Position numbers and translations under genes: made by a program. Positions 53,843 through 62,104 of a stretch of 64,000 nt of DNA are shown here, in pieces. Location: NCBI RefSeq assembly GCF_016907755.1, contig NZ_JAFBCN010000001.1:124001-188000 (forward strand). Reading direction: 5' to 3'. The notes below the pieces were generated by a model. It was not told where the DNA came from. It saw only the letters and a program-made list of their open reading frames with translations, and searched no databases. This DNA comes from Cellulosimicrobium cellulans (GTDB lineage Bacteria; Actinomycetota; Actinomycetes; Actinomycetales; Cellulomonadaceae). Each line of letters opens with the position of its first letter. Position 1 is the stretch's first letter.

Positions 53843-54541
53843 TCAGATGATCTTCGGAAAGGTCACCAGGAAGCCGATGCCGACCACGAGGACCACGCAC
53901 GCGAGGCCGACCATGGCCCAGGAGGCGCGCTCCGAGCGGAACCTGCCCGCGAACGCGCCGAAGAACAGCACGAGCGCGAAGAGCACGGTCGTCAGCGTGT
54001 AGTTGTCGCCCCGCTGGTTGTTGACGAGCGCCTGCGCGAAGAGGGCGTCGGCCCGCTCGTCGGCCTCGACCGCCTCGACCGCTCCGGGCGGGACGTAGGC
54101 GTCGAGCGCGAACGGGCTCGGGGCGGCGTCGGGGTTCTGCAGGGGGCGCGACGCGAGCCACTCGTCGAACGCCGGCTGGAAGTGGGGCGTGAACCGCGCG
54201 CGCGTGAACTCCTCCAGCTCGGTGTCCCCGGTCGCGTACGCCTCGAGCCACAGGCCGAAGACCTGCAGGTCGATCGACCGGGCGGTGTCGGCGTGCGCGC
54301 GCTGCGTCGACGCCTCGATGCGCTGGGTCGACGCGCGCGAGAACGCGATCGACATCTCGCCGCCCCACTTGCTCGCCTCGAACCCGCTCCAGGCCGTGAG
54401 GACGGCCGTCACCGCGAGCAGCACGACGGTCACGGTCTCGCGCCACGACCGTCCGGCGTGCCCGCGGTTCTCGGCCTGCTCGCCGTCCGCCGCCTGCCGG
54501 ACCTGCTCGACCTGCTGGACCTGCTCGCCCTCGTCGGCCAC
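53843..54541 (-). CDS. Membrane protein with large external loop, unknown function
   Basis: 232 residues from GTG. A charged Gln/Glu-rich start (EGEQVQQVEQVRQ), a first helix (TVTVVLLAVTAVLTAWSGFEAS), a polar domain of about 120 residues including AFSRASTQRIEASTQRAHADTARS, and two C-terminal helices. No family named with confidence; the layout resembles DUF4337-like three-helix proteins. TACGGT (minus strand, 54548-54553) ends six bases before the GTG, deciding the start. Divergent from cstA. Confidence 0.65.
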   Translation of the reverse strand: MADEGEQVQQVEQVRQAADGEQAENRGHAGRSWRETVTVVLLAVTAVLTAWSGFEASKWGGEMSIAFSRASTQRIEASTQRAHADTARSIDLQVFGLWLEAYATGDTELEEFTRARFTPHFQPAFDEWLASRPLQNPDAAPSPFALDAYVPPGAVEAVEADERADALFAQALVNNQRGDNYTLTTVLFALVLFFGAFAGRFRSERASWAMVGLACVVLVVGIGFLVTFPKII

Positions 54542-54637
54542 GGCAGGACCGTAGCCCGCGCCGCGGGATCGCGCGCGGCGGGCGCCGTTCGTCGCACGCG
54601 GGCCACCGTTCGTCGCACACCTCGACCGCCGGTCGAC

Positions 54638-54651
54638 GTGACCTGGATCAC
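54638..54651 (+). promoter_or_regulatory. CRP/GlxR-like site before cstA
   Basis: GTGACCTGGATCAC is a perfect GTGA-N6-TCAC core. It lies about 70 bases before the cstA ATG; TAGCCT at 54668-54673 could be the -10, which would place the box centre about 36 bases before the transcription start, an activating position. cstA is a cAMP-CRP target in enterobacteria. Confidence 0.6.
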
Positions 54652-54713
54652 CCCCGCACGGGCTCCCTAGCCTTCCGAGGTCGGACGCAACGACGCGACC
54701 CTGGAGAGGCTCG

Positions 54714-57011
54714 ATGACGACAGACACCCGCGCGGCGCGGAACGCCGCCCCCGACGAGCCGGAGATCGTGCCGGACCCGTCGCTGCCCCCCACCGCAGTG
54801 CCCGACTCCGTCCCCGGAGCGCAGACGCGGACCCGCTGGACGCCGCAGAAGATCGCCCTGTGGGCCGCGATCTCGCTGCTGGGCGGCATCGCCTGGGTCA
54901 TGCTCGCGGTCGTCCGCGGCGAGACGGTGAACGCGATCTGGTTCGTGTTCGCCGCCGTGTGCACGTACCTCATCGGGTACCGCTTCTACTCCAAGGTCAT
55001 CGAGCGCTACATCACGCGCCCCGACGACCGCCGGGCGACGCCTGCCGAGTCGCGCGAGGACGGCAAGGACTACGTCCCGACCGACCGCCACGTGCTGTTC
55101 GGCCACCACTTCGCGGCCATCGCCGGCGCGGGCCCGCTCGTCGGCCCGGTGCTCGCCGCGCAGATGGGCTACCTGCCGGGCACGATCTGGATCATCGTCG
55201 GCGTCGTGCTCGCGGGCGCGGTGCAGGACTACCTCGTGCTGTTCTTCTCCATGCGCCGCGGCGGGCGGACCATCGGCCAGATGGCGCGCCAGGAGCTCGG
55301 CCGCGTGGGCGGTACCGCCGCGATCGTCGCGTCGCTGCTCATCATGATCATCATCGTCGCGATCCTCGCGCTCGTGGTCGTCAACGCGCTCGGCGAGAGC
55401 CCGTGGGGCGTGTTCTCCGTCTCCATGACGATCCCGATCGCTCTGTTCATGGGCGTGTACCTGCGCTACCTGCGCCCGGGCAAGATCACCGAGGTCTCCG
55501 TCATCGGCTTCGTCCTGCTGCTCGCCGCGATCATCGGCGGCGGCTGGATCGCCGACACCGCCTGGGGCGCCGACCTCTTCACCCTCGACCGCACGACCAT
55601 CGCCGTCGGCGTGATCGTCTACGGCTTCGTCGCGGCCGTGCTGCCCGTGTGGCTCCTGCTCGCGCCGCGCGACTACCTGTCGACGTTCATGAAGGTCGGC
55701 GTCATCGTCGTCCTCGCCGTCGCGGTGATCGTCGTGCGGCCGGAGATCACCGTCCCCGCGATCAGCGAGTTCGCGAGCGGCGAGACGGGTCCGGTCGTGT
55801 CCGGCGCCCTCTGGCCCTTCCTCTTCGTGACGATCGCGTGCGGTGCGCTGTCCGGGTTCCACGCCCTCATCGCGTCGGGCACGACCCCCAAGCTCGTCGA
55901 GAAGGAGCGCCAGACGCGCTTCATCGGCTACGGCGGCATGCTCATGGAGTCGTTCGTCGCGATCATGGCGCTCGTCGCCGCGATCTCGATCGACCGCGGC
56001 ATCTACTTCGCGATGAACTCGTCCGCCGGCGCGACCGGGGGCACCGTGGAGGGGGCCGTGGCCTTCGTCAACGGGCTCGGGCTCATGGGCGTCAACCTCA
56101 CGCCGGACATGCTCACGTCCACGGCCGAGGCGGTCGGCGAGCCGTCGATCGTGTCCCGCACGGGCGGCGCCCCGACGCTCGCCCTGGGCCTCGCGCACAT
56201 CATGCAGCAGCTCGTGGGCGGCACCGCGATGATGGGCTTCTGGTACCACTTCGCGATCATGTTCGAGGCGCTGTTCATCCTCACCGCCGTCGACGCCGGC
56301 ACCCGCGTCGCGCGGTTCATGCTCCAGGACACGATCGGCAACGTGGCGCCGAGGTTCCGGGACGTGACGTGGCGCCCCGGGGTCTGGTTGTGCACCGCGA
56401 TCATGGTCGCCGGGTGGGGATCGATCCTCTACCTCGGGGTCACCGACCCGCTCGGCGGCATCAACACGTTCTTCCCGCTGTTCGGCATCGCCAACCAGCT
56501 CCTCGCGGCCATCGCGCTCGCCGTCGTGCTCGCGATCGTCGCCAAGCGCGGGCGCAGCTACCAGCGCTGGCTGTGGATCGTCGCGGCGCCGCTCGCGTTC
56601 ACCGCGGTCATCACCATCTGGGCGTCGATCGAGAAGATCTTCTCGCCCGTGCCCGCGGTCGGGTACTGGGCCAACCACAACGCCTTCAAGGACGCGCTCG
56701 CCGCGGGCGAGACGTCGTTCGGCACGGCGGGCTCGGTCGAGGCCATGGAGGCGGTCGTCCGCAACACGTTCGTCCAGGGCACGCTGTCGATCGTGTTCGT
56801 CGTGCTCGCGATCGTCGTCATCGTCGCCTCGGTCCTCGTGACCGCGAAGGCGCTGCGCGACGGCGGCGGCACGAACCACGAGGACCCGCCCGTGGCGTCG
56901 CGCCGGTTCGCCCCGGCCGACCTGGTCGCGACGAAGGCCGAGAAGGCGATCCAGAAGGAGTGGGCGGCGCTGCCGCCCGAGAAGCGTCCTGCCGCGACGG
57001 GGCACCGGTGA
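54714..57011 (+). CDS. cstA: Carbon starvation protein A (peptide/pyruvate transporter family)
   Basis: 765 residues, about 16-18 helices. The CstA core is plain: DYVPTDRHVLFGHHFAAIAGAGPLVGPVLAAQMGYLPGTIWIIVGVVLAGAVQDYLVLFFSMRRGGRTIGQMARQELG, and later SGFHALIASGTTPK and GGINTFFPLFGIANQLLAAIAL. E. coli members import peptides (CstA) or pyruvate (BtsT). GGAGAGG precedes the ATG. It overlaps the ybdD gene by four bases. Confidence 0.95.
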   Translation: MTTDTRAARNAAPDEPEIVPDPSLPPTAVPDSVPGAQTRTRWTPQKIALWAAISLLGGIAWVMLAVVRGETVNAIWFVFAAVCTYLIGYRFYSKVIERYITRPDDRRATPAESREDGKDYVPTDRHVLFGHHFAAIAGAGPLVGPVLAAQMGYLPGTIWIIVGVVLAGAVQDYLVLFFSMRRGGRTIGQMARQELGRVGGTAAIVASLLIMIIIVAILALVVVNALGESPWGVFSVSMTIPIALFMGVYLRYLRPGKITEVSVIGFVLLLAAIIGGGWIADTAWGADLFTLDRTTIAVGVIVYGFVAAVLPVWLLLAPRDYLSTFMKVGVIVVLAVAVIVVRPEITVPAISEFASGETGPVVSGALWPFLFVTIACGALSGFHALIASGTTPKLVEKERQTRFIGYGGMLMESFVAIMALVAAISIDRGIYFAMNSSAGATGGTVEGAVAFVNGLGLMGVNLTPDMLTSTAEAVGEPSIVSRTGGAPTLALGLAHIMQQLVGGTAMMGFWYHFAIMFEALFILTAVDAGTRVARFMLQDTIGNVAPRFRDVTWRPGVWLCTAIMVAGWGSILYLGVTDPLGGINTFFPLFGIANQLLAAIALAVVLAIVAKRGRSYQRWLWIVAAPLAFTAVITIWASIEKIFSPVPAVGYWANHNAFKDALAAGETSFGTAGSVEAMEAVVRNTFVQGTLSIVFVVLAIVVIVASVLVTAKALRDGGGTNHEDPPVASRRFAPADLVATKAEKAIQKEWAALPPEKRPAATGHR

Positions 57012-57241
57012 CGGTGCGGCAGGTCTCGCAGGGTCCCGCCACGACGGTCCGCGCGACCGTCGTGGCGGGGCTCCGCGCCGTCCGCTGGTACGTGCGGCAG
57101 GTCATGGGCGACGACGCGTACGCGACCTACGCCGCGCACCAGCGCGCGGTGCACCCGGGCGGCGTCGTGATGACCGAGCGTGAGTTCTGGCGTGTGCGCC
57201 ACGCCGAGCAGGACGCCAACCCGGGGTCGCGCTGCTGCTGA
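57008..57241 (+). CDS. YbdD/YjiX family small protein
   Basis: 77 residues from GTG overlapping the cstA stop (GTGA). WYVRQVMGDDAYATYAAHQRAVHPGGVVMTEREFWRVRHAEQDANPGSRCC has the conserved core and the characteristic C-terminal Arg-Cys-Cys of the family. It is the usual partner of CstA/BtsT-type transporters and is thought to assist or modulate transport. Confidence 0.92.
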   Translation: MTVRQVSQGPATTVRATVVAGLRAVRWYVRQVMGDDAYATYAAHQRAVHPGGVVMTEREFWRVRHAEQDANPGSRCC

Positions 57242-57259
57242 CGGCCTAGGCTCTGCGCC

Positions 57260-57721
57260 GTGCTCCGCGTCCCCCTCGACCTGCTCCTGCCGCGGGTCTC
57301 GACCGCCGACGTCCGGCGCCGCGCCGCGGAGCTGCCGCGCCGCGGGCAGGAGGTCCGGGTCCGCGTGCGCGGCGACGTGCTGGTCGCGCGGCGCTGGGCC
57401 AGCGGCGCGCACGCGAGCGGTCACAGCGTGCTGCGGGCCCGTCTCACCCAGGAGCCCGACGGCGTCCGGGTGCGCGGGGCGGTCGCGCCGAGCGGGCTGG
57501 ACCTCCTCCTGGTCGCGATCTGGCTCGCCGCGGCCTGCGGGCTCGCGACGCTCGGCGCCGTCTACCAGAACGGGGTCGCGTGGTGCGTCGCGCTCCTCCC
57601 GCTCGCGTTCGGGGCCGTCTTCGCCGCCTGGCTGCCCGGGGCCGCGCGGGCCGGTCACGCCGTCCTGCTCCGGGCGCTCACCGGCCTCGGCGAGAGTCCC
57701 GACCCGGACCGGCTACGGTGA
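57260..57721 (+). CDS. Two-helix membrane protein, first of an unknown three-gene cluster
   Basis: 153 residues from GTG. A basic soluble N-terminal part (about 80 residues, beta-rich look: RGQEVRVRVRGDVLVARR ... GVRVRGAVAP) precedes two helices (GLDLLLVAIWLAAACGLATL, VAWCVALLPLAFGAVFAAWL). No family recognised. TAGGCT (57247-57252) lies seven bases before the GTG, so it may have its own leaderless promoter although it is 18 bases after ybdD. It overlaps the next gene by four bases. Confidence 0.65.
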   Translation: MLRVPLDLLLPRVSTADVRRRAAELPRRGQEVRVRVRGDVLVARRWASGAHASGHSVLRARLTQEPDGVRVRGAVAPSGLDLLLVAIWLAAACGLATLGAVYQNGVAWCVALLPLAFGAVFAAWLPGAARAGHAVLLRALTGLGESPDPDRLR

Positions 57722-58257
57722 CGGGCGTGGCTCGCCCTCCCGTCCCCATCACGCTCGACCCGCCGCGGGGTCAGATCCCCACCGTCTCGGTCGTGCTCGC
57801 GACCGACCCCTCGACCGCGGCCGGTTGGGTCGCCGAGGCGTTCGGCGCCCAGCGCTGGAAGCGTCGCGCCTCGGACGCCGCCCACCAGGACGGTGCGGCG
57901 CTGTGGGAGATCGGGGGCGCCGGTCGCGCCTTCTTCCTCGACGACCTCGACGTGCTGCGCTGGGTCACCCCGCGCGCGACGGCGTTCGTCTCGCACGGCC
58001 GGGCCGTCGCGACGGTCGGGCGCCTCGACCCGGGAACGGGTCAGGCCCCCGCCACGGCCGTCGCCCTGTCCCTCGTCGACGGCGTCTTCTCGTGCCGCGA
58101 GAGCCTCGGGGCCGTCGCGCGCGGCCTGTGCGACCGCGCCGTCCGCGCCGGGGCGCTGCGCCCCGACGACGTCCCGGTCTGGGCGAACGCCGTCGAGATC
58201 CCCGCCGGGTCGCCCCTGCACCCGGCCACCGGGCGAAAGCTCTTCCGCCGTGGCTGA
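57718..58257 (+). CDS. Soluble protein of unknown function, second of the three-gene cluster
   Basis: 179 residues from GTG 57718 overlapping the previous stop (GTGA). Segments include VSVVLATDPSTAAGWVAEAFGAQRWKRRA and WANAVEIPAGSPLHPATGRKLFRRG. It has no signal peptide, helix or catalytic motif that I recognise. The C-terminus overlaps the next gene by eight bases. Codon use and GC at third positions look like its neighbours, so it is probably real. Confidence 0.6.
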   Translation: MTGVARPPVPITLDPPRGQIPTVSVVLATDPSTAAGWVAEAFGAQRWKRRASDAAHQDGAALWEIGGAGRAFFLDDLDVLRWVTPRATAFVSHGRAVATVGRLDPGTGQAPATAVALSLVDGVFSCRESLGAVARGLCDRAVRAGALRPDDVPVWANAVEIPAGSPLHPATGRKLFRRG

Positions 58258-58909
58258 GCCGACCGCCGGGCGCGCGACGGCCCCGCCCCTGATCGAGCTG
58301 GCCATGGGCGACGCCGCGAAGCGTCAGGTGCTGCGCTCCAACATGGCGCTGATCTCGATCCTCGCGCCGCTCGTGGGTCTCGCGCAGCTCCCGGCGGCGA
58401 TCACGAGCGGGAACCTGGCGCTCGCCGTCGGGTTCCTCGCCTTCGCGCTCGCCATGATCCCGCTGACGTACGCGATCGGGCGTCGCATGGTCGACCGCGC
58501 GCGGATCGTCCTGGGCGACGGGACGTACACCGTGCACGGCTGGGGCCGGACGAAGCGGTTCACGGTCGCGGACGTCGACCGCGTCGTCACGGTGGACCGC
58601 ATGGCGTTCGGCATGGCCGGGGCGACGCACCACCTCATCGTCCTCGGCCCGACGAAGCGCCTGCTCCTGCTCGTCGGGCAGATGTGGGACCGCGACCAGC
58701 TCTCGACCCTCGCGCTCGACCTCGCGCGCCGCGGCGTCCCCCTCACGCCCTGGCACCAGCCGGTCACGCCGGCCCAGCTCCGCGCGTTCGACCGGCGGCT
58801 CGTGCCCTGGCCGCAGGCCCACCCGGTCGCGCTCGCCCTGCTGGTCGGGCTCGGCACGCTCCTCGCCCTCGTGGTGCTGTTCGTCGTCGTGGTCGCGATC
58901 ATCGTCTGA
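58250..58909 (+). CDS. Membrane protein with a PH-like inner domain, third of the cluster
   Basis: 219 residues from GTG. Two helices (about 37-80), then a cytoplasmic segment YTVHGWGRTKRFTVADVDRVVTVDRM ... HHLIVLGPTKRLLLLVGQMW that resembles bacterial PH-like domains, and a C-terminal helix (ALALLVGLGTLLALVVLFVVVVAIIV). Function unknown. With the two preceding overlapping genes it forms a tight unit that may encode one membrane complex. Confidence 0.65.
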   Translation: MAEPTAGRATAPPLIELAMGDAAKRQVLRSNMALISILAPLVGLAQLPAAITSGNLALAVGFLAFALAMIPLTYAIGRRMVDRARIVLGDGTYTVHGWGRTKRFTVADVDRVVTVDRMAFGMAGATHHLIVLGPTKRLLLLVGQMWDRDQLSTLALDLARRGVPLTPWHQPVTPAQLRAFDRRLVPWPQAHPVALALLVGLGTLLALVVLFVVVVAIIV

Positions 58910-58948
58910 GCGTCGCGAGGGCGCGGTCCCGGAGGACACGTGCGGTCC

Positions 58949-59869
58949 TCAGGCGCGCGCCTCGCCGCCCTCTGGCTCCGGCCGACGCCGGGCCCGGTCG
59001 TGCCAGTAGCCCTGCGCGTGCACGCGCGACCTCTCGATCCCCGCCGCCACGAGCTCGGCGCGGACCCGCGCGACGGTGGCGCTCTCGGTCGCGCACCACG
59101 CGTAGAAGCCTGCGCCCGCGTCGGCCGCGGACCGGCCGTGCTCCACGGCCCAGGCCCGGACCGCGCCCAGCACGGCCCGCTCGCCCCCACGGCGGCGCCG
59201 ACGCACGTGCGCGACGCGCACGGTCCCGGGCACGTCGCCGACCGGCGCGTCCGCCGGGTCGTCGGCCTCGACGAGCACGTGCGCCCGCACGTCGGGACGC
59301 AGGCTCGCGAGGATGCCGCGCACCGCGGGCGCCGAGGTCTCGTCGCCGACGAGCAGCACGTGCGCGACGTCGGGCCCCGGCTCCCACTGCGTGCCGTGGT
59401 CGGTCACGCCGAACCGGACGTGCGGCGCCGAGAGCAGCACGCGGTCCCCGCGCGCCGCGCGGCGCGCCCACGCGCTCGCCGGTCCCGCGGGCTCGTGCAG
59501 GTACAGGTCGAGGTCCACCTCGGCGTCCCGGGGCCGCACGGCCACGGGCGTGTACGAGCGCATCACCGGCCGTACGTCGTCGTCGAGCGCGGACCACTCG
59601 CGCCGCCACGCGCTCTCGCCCGCGAGCCCCGCACGCCGCGCGAGCAGGTCCGTCCCCGGCCCGGGGAGCAGGATCTTCACGCGCTGGTCGAGCCCGACGT
59701 CGGCGCACCCCGCCAGGTCCGGGCCGGCGAGGGTCACGCGCACCAGGCGCGGTCCGACGTCGTGCACACGCGCGACCGTCGTCGGGAAGAGGACGTTGGG
59801 CGACCGGTGGAACCGGCACCCGGCCTCGCTCCCGACCGTGCTCCCGGCCGGCCGGTCAGGACCCGGCAC
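58949..59869 (-). CDS. Siderophore-interacting FAD-binding reductase (SIP family)
   Basis: 306 residues from GTG, overlapping the binding-protein gene by 14 bases. FAD site RSYTPVAVR (R-x-Y-T), SIP motifs LDLYLHEPAGPASAWARRAARGDRVLLSAP, LLVGDETSAPAVRGILASL and FYAWCATESATVARVR. These enzymes release iron from ferric siderophores by NAD(P)H-dependent reduction in the cytoplasm. It is co-transcribed with the periplasmic-type binding lipoprotein below an iron box. Confidence 0.93.
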   Translation of the reverse strand: MPGPDRPAGSTVGSEAGCRFHRSPNVLFPTTVARVHDVGPRLVRVTLAGPDLAGCADVGLDQRVKILLPGPGTDLLARRAGLAGESAWRREWSALDDDVRPVMRSYTPVAVRPRDAEVDLDLYLHEPAGPASAWARRAARGDRVLLSAPHVRFGVTDHGTQWEPGPDVAHVLLVGDETSAPAVRGILASLRPDVRAHVLVEADDPADAPVGDVPGTVRVAHVRRRRRGGERAVLGAVRAWAVEHGRSAADAGAGFYAWCATESATVARVRAELVAAGIERSRVHAQGYWHDRARRRPEPEGGEARA

Positions 59870-60815
59870 GGTCCTGGAGGAACCGCTCGACGTCGTCGAG
59901 CACGGCCTGGCCGCCGAGCGGGCCGACGCCGCTGATCCAGGACGACTGGTCGACGACGCGCACGTCGGGGAACGACGACGCGTTGAGCGGGATCTCGGCC
60001 GGGACCGCGGCCGGGTCGGCCGGGTCGGCGGCCGAGACGAGGACGAGGTCGGCGGCGGCCTCGGTCACGCGCTCGGGCGACAGGTCGACCGAGATGTCCT
60101 CGCCCCAGTCCTGCTCCGGCGTCGAGAACCCGACGCACTCGAGCGTGCTGCCCGCGAACGACCGCGGACCGTAGGCGGACACGATGCCGTCGCGCGGGCG
60201 CAGGAGCTGCGCCGTCCCGCTGACGTCGTAGTCCTCCTGGAGCTGGGCGCACCGCGCGTCGTAGGCGTCCAGCAGGGCCTGGGCGTCGGTCTCCCGGCCG
60301 AGCGCACGACCCACGAGCAGCACGTTCTCCTGCCAGGGGTCGGTCTGCGTCGCCATGAACACCGTCGGCGCGATGCCCGCGAGCTGGTCGTAGAGGTCGG
60401 CGTGGCGCGACTCCGTGCCGAGGATGAGGTCCGGCTCCAGCGCGGCGATGGCCTCGAGGTTCGGCTCGGGCACCGTGCCCACGACCTCGATCGCCTGCGC
60501 CTCCTCGCCGAGGTAGGCCGGCACGCCGGCCTCGACGCTGAGCACGGCCGCTCCCACCGGGACGACGCCGAGCGCGACGGCGGTGTCCGTCTCCACGGGC
60601 TCCAGCGTCACGACGCGCTGCGGCGCCGCCGCGAGCTCGGCGGTCCCGCGCGCGTGCTCGACGGCGTACCCCGTGGGGGCAGCCTCCGTCGTGGTCGGCG
60701 CGGGTTCCGGCGCGGACGAGCACGCGGCGAGCAGGGCGGAGGCGAGCACGAGCGCACCGGCGAGGGCGCCGCGGCGCCCGCGGAGGCTGGACGATGAGGT
60801 CCGGGAGATCGGCAC
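59856..60815 (-). CDS. Iron-siderophore ABC transporter substrate-binding lipoprotein
   Basis: 319 residues from GTG. Signal peptide with lipobox LLAAC, so lipid-anchored outside. FecB/BtuF-type fold: PQRVVTLEPVETDTAVALGVVPVG, VPEPNLEAIAALEPDLILGT and the C-terminal VVDQSSWISGVGPLGGQAVLDDVERFL. It binds a ferric siderophore for an ABC importer whose permease and ATPase are not in the window. GAAGGA lies before the GTG, and the IdeR-like box at 60836-60854 indicates iron repression. Confidence 0.92.
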   Translation of the reverse strand: MPISRTSSSSLRGRRGALAGALVLASALLAACSSAPEPAPTTTEAAPTGYAVEHARGTAELAAAPQRVVTLEPVETDTAVALGVVPVGAAVLSVEAGVPAYLGEEAQAIEVVGTVPEPNLEAIAALEPDLILGTESRHADLYDQLAGIAPTVFMATQTDPWQENVLLVGRALGRETDAQALLDAYDARCAQLQEDYDVSGTAQLLRPRDGIVSAYGPRSFAGSTLECVGFSTPEQDWGEDISVDLSPERVTEAAADLVLVSAADPADPAAVPAEIPLNASSFPDVRVVDQSSWISGVGPLGGQAVLDDVERFLQDRAGS

Positions 60816-60835
60816 AGGGGGTTCCTTCGTCTTCC

Positions 60836-60854
60836 GTAGGGTTGCCTCACCTTA
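60836..60854 (-). promoter_or_regulatory. IdeR/DmdR/DtxR-like iron box
   Basis: On the minus strand TAAGGTGAGGCAACCCTAC matches about 14 of 19 positions of the DtxR/IdeR consensus TTAGGTTAGGCTAACCTAA. It lies 21 bases upstream of the binding-protein start, where bound repressor would block transcription when iron is plentiful. The divergent lytS-type gene starts 48 bases away. Confidence 0.65.
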
Positions 60855-60901
60855 TCTTCGAGGGTCACGGGGCGGGACGTGACGCTGGTTACGATCGCTG
60901 C

Positions 60902-62104
60902 ATGTCCGGGCCCGTGTTCGCCGGCGCCGTCGCCGGTCTCGTCGTGGGCGTGCTGCTCACCCTCGGGCTGGTGCTCGCGTGGCGGCTCGCGCGCGGGTCG
61001 CGCGAGCTCGGGAGCGACTCGGACCGCGCGACGTTCCGCACCCTGCACCTCGCGTCGCGCGCCGCGACGCACCTGCGGGGCGGGCTCGACGGCGACGACG
61101 TCGGACGCGCGGCCCGCTCGCTGCGCCAGCTCCTCGGCGCGGACGCGCTCGCCGTGGTCACGGCCGAGGGCGCGGTCGCGCTCGACGGCAGCACGACCCT
61201 CGAGCCCGACGCGCGCCGGGTCGCCGAGCGCGTGCTCGCCACCGGCCGCCGCCACGTCGAGAGCCGGGACCACAGGAACGGCGACGAGGCGGGCGGCGAC
61301 GTCGCGGACGCCGTCGGGGCCCCGGTCGTCGCGGGCGGTCGCGTCGCGGGCGTCGTCGTCGCGTTCGCGGGCACGGTCCGCCCGCCGCTCGTGCGCGCGA
61401 CGGGCGAGGTCGCGCAGTGGTGCTCGGCGCAGCTCGAGCTCGGCGAGCTCGAGGCGTCGCGCACCGCGCTCGCGCAGGCCGAGCTGCGCGCGCTGCGCGC
61501 CCAGATCAGTCCGCACTTCGTCTACAACGCGCTCGGTGCCATCGCGTCGTTCATCAGCACGGACCCGGAACGGGCGCGCGACCTCGTGCTCGACTTCGCC
61601 GACTTCACGCGCTACTCGTTCCGCGGCCGCGGCGACTTCACGACGCTCGCCGACGAGCTGGGCTCCATCCATTCCTACGTCGAGCTGGAACGGGCCCGGT
61701 TCGGGGAGCGCCTCGCCGTGACCCTGCAGATCGCGCCCGAGTCGCTGACCACCGTCATCCCGTTCCTGTCGGTGCAGCCGCTCGTCGAGAACGCGGTCCG
61801 GCACGGGCTGGAGCCCCAGGAGCGCGGCGGGACGATCGTCATCACCGCGCGCGACGAGGGCACCCAGACGGAGATCACCGTCGAGGACGACGGCGTCGGC
61901 ATGGACCCGGCCGTCGTGCGCGAGCTCCTCACGTCGCGCGGGAGCGAGCACGTGGGCCTGCGCAACGTCGACCGGCGCGTGCGCCAGCTCTACGGCGACG
62001 ACCACGCCCTCGACATCGAGACCGCCCCCGGCTCCGGCACGCTCGTGCGCCTGCGCGTGCCCCGCTCCCAGCCCCTGCACGAGACGGAGGTGAGCGTGCC
62101 GTGA
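60902..62104 (+). CDS. LytS-type sensor histidine kinase
   Basis: 400 residues. One N-terminal helix (about 4-29), a GAF-like region (about 45-175: GADALAVVTAEGAVAL, GAPVVAGGRVAGVVVAFAG), then the His_kinase motif ALRAQISPHFVYNALGAIASFI with phosphoacceptor His205 and the ATPase domain PFLSVQPLVENAVRHGL ... GTLVRLRVPR. It lacks the 5TM-5TMR sensor of LytS proper. TACGAT (60890-60895) ends six bases before the ATG (leaderless), and GTGACGCTGGTTAC (60879-60892) over it resembles a CRP/GlxR site. Coupled to the regulator gene (GTGA overlap). Confidence 0.9.
   Translation: MSGPVFAGAVAGLVVGVLLTLGLVLAWRLARGSRELGSDSDRATFRTLHLASRAATHLRGGLDGDDVGRAARSLRQLLGADALAVVTAEGAVALDGSTTLEPDARRVAERVLATGRRHVESRDHRNGDEAGGDVADAVGAPVVAGGRVAGVVVAFAGTVRPPLVRATGEVAQWCSAQLELGELEASRTALAQAELRALRAQISPHFVYNALGAIASFISTDPERARDLVLDFADFTRYSFRGRGDFTTLADELGSIHSYVELERARFGERLAVTLQIAPESLTTVIPFLSVQPLVENAVRHGLEPQERGGTIVITARDEGTQTEITVEDDGVGMDPAVVRELLTSRGSEHVGLRNVDRRVRQLYGDDHALDIETAPGSGTLVRLRVPRSQPLHETEVSVP

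Noticed and set aside
57218-57231. AACCCGGGGTCGCG match to the dispersed repeat at 873
   Set aside because: It encodes the conserved end of YbdD-type proteins and has no inverted partner, so the match is coincidental.
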